Assembly: GCA_013361525.1 (NCBI GenBank)
Contig: JABFXY010000024.1
Location: forward strand, 144,947 to 208,946
Length of the DNA: 64,000 nt
Direction: 5' to 3'
Source: Polyangiaceae bacterium
GTDB taxonomy: Bacteria; Myxococcota_A; Polyangia; Polyangiales; Polyangiaceae
The position numbers were made by a program, and so were the translations under genes. This document shows, one piece after another, positions 24,451-33,147 of the stretch. Positions within the stretch are counted from its first letter, which is position 1. Each line of letters begins with the position of its first letter. The notes under the pieces were generated by a model. The model searched no databases. It was not told the origin of the DNA and saw only the letters and a program-made list of their open reading frames with translations.

Positions 24451-26892
24451 TCACAGCGGAGCCGCGCTCCACGTTGCAATCCTTCGCTGCAGGACTGCGC
24501 GCTCAGCGACGTCGATCTGGAACAAGTGGAGCCACTCGTTCTCGATGAGCTCGCGCACCTTGGCGTGTTTCTCGAGGACGCGATCGATGGCCGGGCGCGG
24601 CGCTTCGATGAAAGCACTGAGCCTCAGCGGCGCGTGCATCCAGTGCTCGCCGTCGTTGAGGGATTGGAATGACAGCCCAATGCGAAGGTCGCCGCCGTTG
24701 CCCTCGAAGACACCGAGGTGCCCGCCCACGACGTTATGGAGGACCTTGTTTCCGCTGCCGTAGCGCCGATTGTCGACCGTCGACGCGTAATATTGGAGGT
24801 TGATCCAGTGGGTGACGACCAGCGGCCCCGTCATGATCGCCTCGAGGATCGCGAAGTCCTTGTCCTGATCGACGCGGTAGTCGTGTAGGAACACGCGCCC
24901 CGCCAGATCGAGCTTCCGCGTCCGTTCCCTCGGAGCAACGATGAAGCTCGCATTGCCCGCGAGCCCCCATTCGGGACGCGTCTGGGCCCAGTCCAAGGAG
25001 CGTCCGATGACCGCTGTACGAAGCTCGGTGTCCGAAAGCTCGCCGAGACCGAGCTTGGGTGAGCGCTCACGCCGTGCCGCGATGCTCGCGCGATCGAGCT
25101 TCGCGCGCAGGTCGGCGAGCTCGTTCGCGTGCGTCGAAGAGATGGCGCTTTCGTCGAACAGCGCCACGTCGTCGGTCGTGGTGTTGTGAAGGCCGGCCAC
25201 GAATTTGGTGGTCTCGGGAATGCGGATGCCGCGCGAGGCGAGACCGGCGCGAACTTCGTCGTCGTTGAGGAGCGCCACGGCGGCTCGCGCGTTCACTTCA
25301 CCCGTTTGACCACAACACGCACCGCAATCGAGGCCTGCGGCGTAAGGATTGTTGCGCGTAGCGGCCCCATGCCCGACGAGCGCGACGAGAGGCGCGAAGC
25401 CTCGCGTCAGGCTCATCACCCGAAGCATGCCCTCCGCGAGCTGGCAGCGATCCTCGAGGGACAGCGGCGAACCGTCGACCTTGCTCGTGAGTCGCGGCGT
25501 ACGCGCCGTTTCCTCGCGCGGGCGGAGGCCTGCGTGCTCGTGCTCGGCTGCGTGTCGCGACTTGCGGGCGAACGATTCGCCGAACACGTCCGCCGCAAAA
25601 AAAAGCCCCATCGCATCGACGAACGCGAAGCTCGATAGGGCGGTGGACTTGAACGCCTTCCACGCCTGAGCGGTTTGCAGGCGCGCCCTTCGTTTCGTCT
25701 CGAGGCCCTTGCGCACACCGGTGTCGGTGACGCGAAACTTCGGCGCGAACAGCCCTGGCAGCTGTGGATGCGCGTGTTCGGCGGCGAGCGGTGCGTACTC
25801 GACGGGCAAACCAAAGAAGCCCGCGCAGCCCAGCGTCTGGACGTCTTGCCCCTGGGACTCGAGAGCGCGCCGAAAGACCTCGGAGCGAACATCGAGACAG
25901 AAGGCCGCTTGAACGGTCGCCGTCGTCGGGCGCGTAGCCTCGAAGCCCGCGGGCAATTGCGCGCGCACCTGAGATGACCACGCGATCTCGGCGGCCCTTT
26001 GGAGGATCCAGTCGTCGGCGCGCGCCACTTGCGCGGCACGATCGAGCAGGGGCCAGCTCGCCATCGCTTGCTGCCACTCCGCGCGGAGCTCTGCGCTACC
26101 TGCGCGAAGAAGGATCCACTCCCAGCCGAGGCGAATCGCGAGCAGCTCGACGATGTTGTTGTCGTCTCCACCATCGAGACGCGCCATCCAGCGGCGGTAC
26201 GCGCACCACGACGCCCACCCGTTGATGTCGAGTAGAAGCGCCCAAAGATAGTTTTCGAGCTTGTCGGCGGGCACGGCGAGCTCTTCCAATGCGACGCGCG
26301 TCATCTCGTCCGCGGTCTTCGGCAGCGCCGCCGCAGTATGGCGATACCCGGTCAGTCCCATGAACAGGTTTGGGCCTCGATCGCCCTGCGCCCCTTCTCG
26401 CCAGCTCGCGTAGAGGCCGCCCTTTCGGACGGGTCCTATCTGCGCCTGGCCATCGTCGAAGTATGCAGCGCTGAACCGACTCACCCTCTCGACGATGAAT
26501 TCTCGCCACGAGACCTCGAGATCGTCGGAGGCGCGCGCGTCCATCACGTCGACGACCAGCGGCCGCCGAGGAAGTGTGGGCTCGGGGATCCAAAAGAGCG
26601 CGGTCAGCTCGTCTTCCGTCGCGTTGGACCCGCTCTCGGCGATCGCTTCGCGCACGTGCTCGGGGCGAAGCCGTCCCTCACGCCACTCCTGGGCGTACCA
26701 CGCGCGCGGGATGAGCAAGCGCGCGCCCGACAGCGACGCGAGCTCGCCGGCGAGCCGAGGAAGCGGCTTGTCGGTGCACGTCCAGAAGGGATTCACCGCG
26801 ATGAAGCGATCGAGCGGCCACGTCGGCGCGATGCGAGCGCATGCGCGGTCGATGGCTTCGTTCAGATCGGTCGATGTCGGATCCTGCGACAC
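24451..26892 (-). CDS. dabA: DabA (DUF2309), zinc subunit of the inorganic carbon pump
   Basis: About 813 residues if started at GTG 26892; nearby TTG codons overlapping the dabB stop are alternatives, and the frame is open further upstream only as a shadow of dabB. The zinc ligands known from the Halothiobacillus protein are conserved: AAFCLDVRSE gives the Cys and Asp, GHGAATRNNP the His, and a Cys exactly 15 residues after that His lies in LDCGACCGQ. DabA couples CO2 hydration to proton flow through DabB, trapping bicarbonate in the cytoplasm. It is expressed after dabB (17 bp apart); the two proteins work as one complex. Confidence 0.93.
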   Translation of the reverse strand: MSQDPTSTDLNEAIDRACARIAPTWPLDRFIAVNPFWTCTDKPLPRLAGELASLSGARLLIPRAWYAQEWREGRLRPEHVREAIAESGSNATEDELTALFWIPEPTLPRRPLVVDVMDARASDDLEVSWREFIVERVSRFSAAYFDDGQAQIGPVRKGGLYASWREGAQGDRGPNLFMGLTGYRHTAAALPKTADEMTRVALEELAVPADKLENYLWALLLDINGWASWCAYRRWMARLDGGDDNNIVELLAIRLGWEWILLRAGSAELRAEWQQAMASWPLLDRAAQVARADDWILQRAAEIAWSSQVRAQLPAGFEATRPTTATVQAAFCLDVRSEVFRRALESQGQDVQTLGCAGFFGLPVEYAPLAAEHAHPQLPGLFAPKFRVTDTGVRKGLETKRRARLQTAQAWKAFKSTALSSFAFVDAMGLFFAADVFGESFARKSRHAAEHEHAGLRPREETARTPRLTSKVDGSPLSLEDRCQLAEGMLRVMSLTRGFAPLVALVGHGAATRNNPYAAGLDCGACCGQTGEVNARAAVALLNDDEVRAGLASRGIRIPETTKFVAGLHNTTTDDVALFDESAISSTHANELADLRAKLDRASIAARRERSPKLGLGELSDTELRTAVIGRSLDWAQTRPEWGLAGNASFIVAPRERTRKLDLAGRVFLHDYRVDQDKDFAILEAIMTGPLVVTHWINLQYYASTVDNRRYGSGNKVLHNVVGGHLGVFEGNGGDLRIGLSFQSLNDGEHWMHAPLRLSAFIEAPRPAIDRVLEKHAKVRELIENEWLHLFQIDVAERAVLQRRIATWSAAPL

Positions 26893-26909
26893 GAAGGGCG
26901 CCAAAATAT

Positions 26910-28517
26910 TCAAAATATACGGGACTGTCGAGTCGGACGGGCGCTCGTGGTCGGCCTCACCGCGGCGGCTCGTTCGAGGAGCGGCGGCCACAAGCGGAAC
27001 GTCACGCGCGTGAACCAATCGTCGAGGTAGAGCCCGCTGTGGACATACGGCTGGAGCAAACGCGCCAGTAGCCCGTTCGGCGATGCTTGCAGAACCGTTT
27101 GCACGAGGAAGAGCAACACGAGCCCACCGAGGACGATCCACCAGCGCAGGTCGAGCGCCGGCCCCGGATGCATCTCGGGGATCAGGTTCTCGAACGCTGC
27201 GTGGCCGACGTAATAGGCGATGGTCGCGCCCACGGTGAGGACGACCGCGCGGATGAATGCGCGCGCTCCGGCGGCCACGGCTTTGCCGAACATGGGAACG
27301 AAGCTCAAGACGAGCGCGAGCGTGAGTGTGCGCATCGGCGGCGAAACGTGCAGCGAGTAGCGGGTGGACGCCGTCCAGAGGCCCGCGGCGACGGTACCCA
27401 TCAAGCTGACGGCGATCAGGGTGGCGAGAATCGACTTTCGCGGGTGCACGAGCGACGTGCCTCGCCACGTCTCGACCACGTTGCCCGAGGTCAAGAAACA
27501 ATGCGCCTTGTAGAACGAGTGCGCGAGGAGGTGCAGCAGCGCCAAGTGCCACACGCCGAGACCGCACTGCACGAGCATGAAGCCCATCTGCGCGATGGTC
27601 GACCACGCGAGCACCAGCTTGATGCTCATGCGCGTCATCATCACCAGCGAGCCGAGCAGCGCCGTCACCAGGCCCACGCCGAGCAGCACGTCCTGCGCGA
27701 TCGTGGCATGCGCCATGAGCGGGCTCAGCCTGATCATCACGAAGCCACCGATGTTCACGACCCCTGCATGAAGCAGCGCGGAGACCGGCGTCGGCGCCTC
27801 CATCACTTGCAACATCCAACCGTGGAACGGAAGCTGCGCGGTCTTCAGGAGCACGCCGAGGACGAGCAGCACCGTCGCGAGTTGGAGGGGCGGCGAGAGC
27901 GGTCCGGTCAAGTGATCGGCGTAGCTGTTCAACGCGTCGATGCGCAGAGAGCCTGCCTCGGTCGACATGACCGCGAGCGATCCGAGGAAGCACAAGTCCG
28001 CGACACGGCCGAGGAGGAACTTCTTGTGCGCGACGATGATGGCCTGGCGGCGTGTTCGATAAAAGATGAGGAGCTGGTGAAGGAAAACGCCGGTCGCGAT
28101 CCAACCGGCGATGAGCGATACGAGGTGGTTCGAGATCACCAAGATCGTGACCGAAGCGATGGTCATGAGCAGCGATCGCGCGTATCGGTCCAGCCCGCGC
28201 TCGCCGGCGAGATACGTCTGCGAGTAGCGCACGACGACGACCGCGAGCGTGCTGACGAGGATCAGCATCGCGCTCGAGACGACGTCGAGCTGCACGAGGC
28301 GGAAGATCCTCGACTCGCCCGCCGGATAGCCGAGCAGCGAGACGATCGCCTGCAGTAGGACGGCCAACCCGGAGAGCCCCGCCGTCAGCGACGTCGCGAA
28401 GATCGGGACGCGGAACGGAGCTCGCTCCGATACGAAGATGTTGCCGATGATGAGAATCGTCGGGACGAGCGAAGCAAGGACCAGCGGCGCCAGCTGCAAC
28501 ACGTCACGGGAGGTCAT
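26910..28517 (-). CDS. dabB: DabB, NuoL/MrpA-like proton-conducting membrane subunit
   Basis: 535 residues with about 13-14 hydrophobic helices. The proton-conducting transporter core is recognisable: LLKTAQLPFHGWMLQVMEAPTPVSALLHAGVVNIGGF, LAWSTIAQMGFM and LLHLLAHSFYKAHCFLTSG, all typical for NuoL-like proteins with their conserved Lys and His. With DabA it forms the energy-coupled dissolved inorganic carbon accumulation system. The gene order LysR-dabB-dabA on one strand suggests CO2-responsive regulation. Gap to the LysR gene is 217 bp, with no other feature seen. Confidence 0.92.
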   Translation of the reverse strand: MTSRDVLQLAPLVLASLVPTILIIGNIFVSERAPFRVPIFATSLTAGLSGLAVLLQAIVSLLGYPAGESRIFRLVQLDVVSSAMLILVSTLAVVVVRYSQTYLAGERGLDRYARSLLMTIASVTILVISNHLVSLIAGWIATGVFLHQLLIFYRTRRQAIIVAHKKFLLGRVADLCFLGSLAVMSTEAGSLRIDALNSYADHLTGPLSPPLQLATVLLVLGVLLKTAQLPFHGWMLQVMEAPTPVSALLHAGVVNIGGFVMIRLSPLMAHATIAQDVLLGVGLVTALLGSLVMMTRMSIKLVLAWSTIAQMGFMLVQCGLGVWHLALLHLLAHSFYKAHCFLTSGNVVETWRGTSLVHPRKSILATLIAVSLMGTVAAGLWTASTRYSLHVSPPMRTLTLALVLSFVPMFGKAVAAGARAFIRAVVLTVGATIAYYVGHAAFENLIPEMHPGPALDLRWWIVLGGLVLLFLVQTVLQASPNGLLARLLQPYVHSGLYLDDWFTRVTFRLWPPLLERAAAVRPTTSARPTRQSRIF

Positions 28518-28734
28518 GCATCAAGTCCTTTCGCCCCCGGGGAAATCAAACTGAAGCGCGACAGACGACTCGTCACGAACGTGAGCTGCTCGATGCTCTT
28601 ACTTCTGCAGGATTTTGGGGCGATTTGGTCCCAGCGGGATCAAACGAGTAGCACGGCTTCGGGTGACGACGTCGCTCAATTTTCGCGCTTGTCCACCGCG
28701 TCTCGAACGCGCTTCAGCGCGTCTTCGATCTCCA

Positions 28735-29649
28735 TCACGGAGGGTCGAACCCGAGGTTCTTCGCGGCAGCCGCGAGACCATCCAGAAACAGCCGAACCCG
28801 CGGTGGAGCTTTGCGTGTGGGCAACAATGCATGGAGCGTCAACTTCCGCGAGCTCCAGGCAGGGCAGACGTGACGAAGCCGTCCTGCTGCGAGGTCTTCA
28901 CGGACGACGTGCAGCGGCAGGAGCCCAAAGCCGGCTCCTGCGATCAGGAGGTCACGCAGGCCCACGACGTTGTTCGCCGACACTGCGATCGTGACGCTCA
29001 CCTGTGCCTTCCCGCCCTCGGGCGAACGCAGCGACAGGGACGAACGAACCGGCAACCCCGAGTGAACGACCCACGGGGCGCCTCCGAGCTCCTTCGGCGT
29101 CCGCGCCTCGCCTCGTTCATCCGTCACGGACGGACTGGCGACGACGATCTCGGGCTCGGATGCGAGGCGACGGACGATGAGGCTCGACTCGGCGATCGAG
29201 CCGAGACGTAGAGCGACGTCGAAGCCCTCGGCGACGAGGTCATGAACGGCGTCGTCGAACACGAGATCGATCTTCAAGGCTGCGTGCCGCCGGGTGAGCG
29301 TCGCAGCGATCGGTGCAACCATCGCGGACAGGGAAGGGTCGAACGGCAGCGTCACCCGGAGCTTGCCGGTCGGGGCATTGCGGTGGCCCTCGACGACCTG
29401 CTCGAGAGACCGCACGGACGCGAGCACCTCCTTTGCCGCGTCGAGCACCTGCTCGCCGACCTGGGTGAGGTGGAGCCGTCTCGTGCTGCGCTCCATGAGG
29501 CGAACGCCACATCGCTCTTCGAGCGTACGCACGTGCTGGCTCACGACGCTCTTCGCGAGACCGAGGTTTCGGGCTGCGCCGGTGAACGATCCGACGTCGG
29601 CGACGGCGACGAAAACGGGAAGGAGCGGCCAATCACGAGGCGCGAACAC
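28735..29649 (-). CDS. LysR-family transcriptional regulator
   Basis: 304 residues. The N-terminal HTH is standard (LPVFVAVADVGSFTGAARNLGLAKSVVSQHVRTLEER, followed by LFxR-like MERSTRRLHLT). The substrate-binding part (KLRVTLPFDPSLS onward) is periplasmic-binding-protein-like. It is closest by eye to the AaeR/CrgA-type subgroup rather than to CbbR. It is upstream of dabBA on the same strand and divergent from a SnoaL lipoprotein gene (76 bp between starts), so it could control either. Confidence 0.9.
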   Translation of the reverse strand: MFAPRDWPLLPVFVAVADVGSFTGAARNLGLAKSVVSQHVRTLEERCGVRLMERSTRRLHLTQVGEQVLDAAKEVLASVRSLEQVVEGHRNAPTGKLRVTLPFDPSLSAMVAPIAATLTRRHAALKIDLVFDDAVHDLVAEGFDVALRLGSIAESSLIVRRLASEPEIVVASPSVTDERGEARTPKELGGAPWVVHSGLPVRSSLSLRSPEGGKAQVSVTIAVSANNVVGLRDLLIAGAGFGLLPLHVVREDLAAGRLRHVCPAWSSRKLTLHALLPTRKAPPRVRLFLDGLAAAAKNLGFDPP

Positions 29650-29725
29650 TGTTCGACGCTACCGCACAGTGAGTTCGATGTGAGGCGGATTGTTCGGTCG
29701 CCCGCGCGTCGTCATCTTGTGGTGC

Positions 29726-30601
29726 ATGACCAACGTGCGCCCCGCCTCGTTCGCGGTCGCCCTGATGCTCGCCATCGCGGGCTGCGGCACCACCTCCACC
29801 CAGGCGGACAAGGAAACGTCGACCATGACCACGAACCAGACAAGCCCGAAGCACCAAGCCCGGGAGCTCCTCGAGGCCATCGAGACGGGCGAGAGCGGCC
29901 CGGTGGCCGTCATCAATCCCGACAAATACATCCAGCACAACCTCGGAGCGAAGGACGGGCTAGCGGGCTTCGGGGAGCTTCTTGCGCAGCTACCGAAGGG
30001 CTCGGCTCGCGTGAACACCGTGCGCGTCTTCCAGGACGGCGACTTCGTGTTCGCCCACACCGATTACGACTTCTTCGGCCCCAAGATCGGGTTCGACGTC
30101 TTCCGGTTCGAGCACGGAAAGATCGTCGAACATTGGGACAACCTTCAGGAGAAGCCCGCGAGCGCGAATCCGAGTCGGCACACGATGACGGACGGGCCGA
30201 CGGAGGCGAAGGACCTCGAAAAGACGGAGGCGAACAAGGCTCTCGTCAACGCATTCGTCGATGACATCCTCGTCAACGGCCGAATGGAGAAGCTCGCCGG
30301 CTACATCGACGGCGACGAGTACATCCAGCACAACCCACAGATCGCCGACGGCCTGGCGGGACTACGCGCTGCGCTCGAGGCCATGGCCGCGCAAGGCATC
30401 ACGCTCAAGTACGACCGCATCCATCGCGTGCTCGGCGAAGGAAACTTCGTGCTCGTCGCCAGCGAGGGCTCGTTCGGTGGGAAGCCGACGGCCTTCTACG
30501 ACCTCTTCCGCGTGGACAACGGGAAAATCGCGGAGCACTGGGACACGCTCGAGACCATCCCGCCGAAGGACCAGTGGAAGAACGACAACGGGAAGTTCTG
30601 A
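29726..30601 (+). CDS. Lipoprotein with two tandem SnoaL-like domains
   Basis: 291 residues from ATG 29726, which gives a signal peptide and lipobox (LAIAGCG). Two homologous SnoaL-like (NTF2-fold) domains follow: the first with INPDKYIQHNLGAKDGLAGF and FRFEHGKIVEHWDNLQ, the second with IDGDEYIQHNPQIADGLAGL and FRVDNGKIAEHWDTLE. The paired YIQHN and EHWD motifs line the pocket in this family, whose members bind or isomerise small polyketide-like or steroid-like ligands. An internal duplication is clear. Start is divergent from the LysR gene. Confidence 0.85.
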   Translation: MTNVRPASFAVALMLAIAGCGTTSTQADKETSTMTTNQTSPKHQARELLEAIETGESGPVAVINPDKYIQHNLGAKDGLAGFGELLAQLPKGSARVNTVRVFQDGDFVFAHTDYDFFGPKIGFDVFRFEHGKIVEHWDNLQEKPASANPSRHTMTDGPTEAKDLEKTEANKALVNAFVDDILVNGRMEKLAGYIDGDEYIQHNPQIADGLAGLRAALEAMAAQGITLKYDRIHRVLGEGNFVLVASEGSFGGKPTAFYDLFRVDNGKIAEHWDTLETIPPKDQWKNDNGKF

Positions 30602-30624
30602 GGCGGCGCAGAAGTCGCGCGCGT

Positions 30625-30714
30625 TGGCGGAGGAGGAGAGATTCGAACTCCCGGACCCCGTAAAGGGTCGGCGGTTTTCAAAACCGCTGCCATCGACCAC
30701 TCGGCCACTCCTCC
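30625..30714 (-). tRNA. tRNA-Ser (anticodon UGA)
   Basis: 90 nt including an encoded CCA. Acceptor arm GGAGGAG pairs with CTCCTCC; the anticodon stem GCGGT/ACCGC encloses the loop TTTGAAA, giving anticodon TGA for UCA/UCN serine codons. A long variable arm (GACCC...GGGTC) marks it as class II, and the T-arm reads GGGAG-TTCGAAT-CTCTC with one G-T pair. It lies between convergent-type neighbours, 23 bp after the SnoaL lipoprotein gene. Confidence 0.96.
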
Positions 30715-30766
30715 GGGTGAGGCGCCGCGAACCCTACCACCGTTCGCGGCGCGAGCACGAGCACGC

Positions 30767-31246
30767 TCAGCGCTTGGCGATGAAGCTCGTCAGGAGCTGG
30801 TCGGTCTGTGCTTGGACCTTCTTTCGGAAGAACGACGTCCAGCCGAGGAGCAACCCGACAGGGCCGAACGCTTGTCGGGCCCAACGGGGAAAGTCGAACG
30901 TGTCGACGTGGCGAACGATGCGGCCGTTTTCGATTTCGAAACGGGCGTCGATGACGTTGTGCACCTTTCGACCGGTGCGGACGAAGGTGTACCAGGCTTC
31001 CCAATGGGCTTTGCCGCCCCGCGCGTCCCCCTCGACCCCACCCACCTCGATGGTGAAGTCCGCGCCCGCTCGAGCACACAGCATGCGCCACATGTTGCGG
31101 GCACGTTCACCGCGCAGGTCGGGGAACGCGGCGTCCGAGAAGTGAACGTCGTCCGCGTAGCATGAGCCCATCGTCTCCGCGTCGCGGCGCTGAAACGCGT
31201 CGTAGAACTTCTGAATCAGCTGCGCGTTCGCCTGCTCGGTCGACAT
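30767..31246 (-). CDS. SnoaL/NTF2-fold protein
   Basis: 159 residues. Cytosolic single-domain NTF2-like protein: IQKFYDAFQRRDAETMGSCYADDVHFSDAAFPDL is the classic N-terminal helix and strand pattern, followed by WEAWYTFVRTGRKVHNVIDARFEIENGRIVRHVDTFDF. The C-terminus is longer and more basic than usual. Substrate unknown; members are isomerases, cyclases or binding proteins. Start at ATG 31246. It may be transcribed together with the tRNA located downstream. Confidence 0.85.
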   Translation of the reverse strand: MSTEQANAQLIQKFYDAFQRRDAETMGSCYADDVHFSDAAFPDLRGERARNMWRMLCARAGADFTIEVGGVEGDARGGKAHWEAWYTFVRTGRKVHNVIDARFEIENGRIVRHVDTFDFPRWARQAFGPVGLLLGWTSFFRKKVQAQTDQLLTSFIAKR

Positions 31247-31394
31247 GGGTGCGGAGCTTACAGCGCAACTCGGTTGCCCTGATTGTTTCCCGCTCCAACG
31301 GCTCCCAGCGGGTGAGGAGCCGTTTCCGCGGGAAACAAGCGCAACCTCTGCCCCCGGCGCTCGGTGTTGATTATCGCAGCCGCATCAACCGCCG

Positions 31395-31766
31395 TCAGCG
31401 TGGCGCAAGACAAGGCTGCGGCTTGCCGCCTTCACCCGCGCCACCGCCACCGAGCGGAGCGTCGAGACAAGGCTGAGGCGCTCCACCTTGGCCCATGCCG
31501 CCGCCGCCGATCGGCGCCTCGAGACAAGGTTGCGGCTCGCCACCTTGGCCTTGGCCGCCACCGCCGGGGAGCGCGCCGAGACAGGCTTGAGGGCCGCCGC
31601 CCTCGTAGCCGCCGCCGCCGTCAGCGCCGCCGCCGCCGGGCGAATCGACGATTTCGGGGTCGCAGCCCGGAGCAGCCGTCGCAGCCCCGACGATCCCAGC
31701 AACCGCAGCCGCAATCAGTCGGGCGCGCCTGCGGAGGATCGCCGCACGATCGATTTCGTCATCCAT
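31395..31766 (-). CDS. Tandem-repeat Cys-containing secreted peptide, candidate RiPP precursor
   Basis: 123 residues from ATG 31766. N-terminal Arg-rich segment (ILRRRARL), one hydrophobic helix and a Cys in a lipobox-like context (TAAPGC). The rest is Gly-rich with four core-like repeats at 19-residue spacing: PQACLGALP, PQPCLEAPI, PQPCLDAPL and the terminal PQPCLAPR, separated by GGGG-x-G-x-GG linkers. One Cys per repeat, at a constant position. It is divergent from a radical SAM/SPASM gene (79 bp between starts). The arrangement resembles multi-core peptide precursors modified by SPASM enzymes at Cys. The alternative is an ordinary low-complexity lipoprotein; see the findings. Confidence 0.7.
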   Translation of the reverse strand: MDDEIDRAAILRRRARLIAAAVAGIVGAATAAPGCDPEIVDSPGGGGADGGGGYEGGGPQACLGALPGGGGQGQGGEPQPCLEAPIGGGGMGQGGAPQPCLDAPLGGGGAGEGGKPQPCLAPR

Positions 31767-31845
31767 AAGTTCCTCGAAGGACCTCGATCGTCGCCGTGGC
31801 ACGGCGAGGCTGTCAACGGGCGGCGCGCAGCCTATCCTGTCGCCC

Positions 31846-33108
31846 ATGGCGCAAGACGTATCCGAGCCGCCGATCAAACTCCCTCAAGGCGCCCCGCCAC
31901 CGCGCGTTCCGCGCTCGGGCGATGGGCATCGCCCGCTCTATGCGGTTTGGGAGCTGACGATGAAATGCGATCAGCCCTGCGAGCATTGTGGCTCGCGCGC
32001 CGGTCACGCCCGCGTCGAAGAGCTCTCGACGGAAGAGATCTTCAAGGTGGCCGACTCGCTCACCGAGCTCGGCACACGTGAGGTCGCGCTGATCGGCGGC
32101 GAGGCCTATCTGCGGCCGGATCTGCCGAAGATCGTCGAACACCTCACCTCGAAGGGCATGCGCGTAAGCCTGCAGACCGGCGGCCGCGCCTTCCACGCAG
32201 AGCGCGCGAAGACGCTGAAGGCGGCGGGTCTCTACGGCGTCGGCGTCTCCATCGACGGCCCCGCGAAGATTCATGATCGCCTGCGCGGCAACCTAGGCAG
32301 CTACTCCGCCGCGATGCGCGCGCTCGAGGTCGCGCGCGAAGCCGGCATGGTCGTGACCTCGAATGCGCAGATCAACCGCCTCAACCACGAGCACCTGTGG
32401 GAGCTCGTCGAAGCCTTGTGGAAACGCGGCGTGATCGCGTGGCAGGTCGCGCTCACGGTCCCGATGGGACGGGCCGCGGACAGGCCCGATTGGATCTTGG
32501 AGCCGTACATGGTCGTCGGCGTCATCGACACCCTCGCCGCGATCCAGCTCGAAGGCATTCGCCGATATGACGGTAAAGGCGAAGTTTTCAACATCTTCGT
32601 CGGCAACAACATCGGTTATTACGGCCCACACGAGACGACGCTGCGCTCCCGCCCCGGCGGCAAAGAGTCGTTCTGGCAGGGCTGCAAAGCAGGCCAATAC
32701 GTCATCGGCATCGAGTCCGACGGCAAAGTGAAAGGCTGCCCGTCGCTACCGACCGAGCCTTACGTCGGCGGCAACGTCCGCGATGCCGCCATCCGCGACA
32801 TCTGGGACAACGCGCCGGAGGTTCGCTTCACGCGTGACCGCAATACCGACGAGCTCTGGGGCTTCTGCAAGACCTGCTACTACGCCGAGACCTGCATGGC
32901 AGGCTGCTCGTGGACCTCGCACTGCACGCTCGGCAAACGCGGCAACAACCCGTTTTGCTACCACCGCGTGAAGATGCTCGAAAAGCGCGGCATCCGCGAG
33001 CGTCTCCAAAAGAAGGACGAGGCGCCCCAACAGCCTTACGACTTCGGTCGGTTCGACATCGTCGAAGAGCCCATCCCCGAACCCGCCGAGGCCGAGAGCC
33101 CCGGCTGA
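31846..33108 (+). CDS. Radical SAM/SPASM protein, candidate peptide maturase
   Basis: 420 residues. Radical SAM cluster CDQPCEHC (CX3CX2C) in the context WELTMKC, followed by CGSRAGHAR, LIGGEAYLRPDL and SIDGPAKIHDRLRG, the usual core. The SPASM domain at the C-terminus has the auxiliary-cluster Cys set: WQGCKAGQ, KVKGCPSL, FCKTCYYAETCMAGCSW and NNPFCYHRV. SPASM enzymes mostly modify ribosomally made peptides or proteins, for example by thioether or C-C links, or act in cofactor maturation. The CGSRAG and GGEAYLR signatures recall maturases linked to short peptide families. Divergent from the PQPCL repeat gene, whose Cys residues are possible targets. Confidence 0.88.
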   Translation: MAQDVSEPPIKLPQGAPPPRVPRSGDGHRPLYAVWELTMKCDQPCEHCGSRAGHARVEELSTEEIFKVADSLTELGTREVALIGGEAYLRPDLPKIVEHLTSKGMRVSLQTGGRAFHAERAKTLKAAGLYGVGVSIDGPAKIHDRLRGNLGSYSAAMRALEVAREAGMVVTSNAQINRLNHEHLWELVEALWKRGVIAWQVALTVPMGRAADRPDWILEPYMVVGVIDTLAAIQLEGIRRYDGKGEVFNIFVGNNIGYYGPHETTLRSRPGGKESFWQGCKAGQYVIGIESDGKVKGCPSLPTEPYVGGNVRDAAIRDIWDNAPEVRFTRDRNTDELWGFCKTCYYAETCMAGCSWTSHCTLGKRGNNPFCYHRVKMLEKRGIRERLQKKDEAPQQPYDFGRFDIVEEPIPEPAEAESPG

Positions 33109-33120
33109 CCGCGGACAATT

Positions 33121-33139
33121 GGGCCTGCGCGACAGGCCC
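33121..33139 (+). terminator. Hairpin after the radical SAM gene
   Basis: GGGCCTG and CAGGCCC form a perfect 7-bp stem with loop CGCGA, 12 bp after the radical SAM stop and 9 bp before the next start. The following sequence TGTCT is only weakly T-rich, so it may be a terminator, an attenuator or an mRNA stabilising hairpin. Confidence 0.35.
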
Positions 33140-33147
33140 TGTCTAGG

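Noticed and set aside
26893..28104. Extension of the DabA frame 400 codons upstream
   Set aside because: It runs opposite-frame through DabB, which is a clear gene in another frame; sequence is Arg/Pro-rich without family match.
31767..31845. Short peptide gene in the gap between repeat peptide and radical SAM gene
   Set aside because: 79 bp without a start plus Shine-Dalgarno and a usable frame; I treat it as promoter space.
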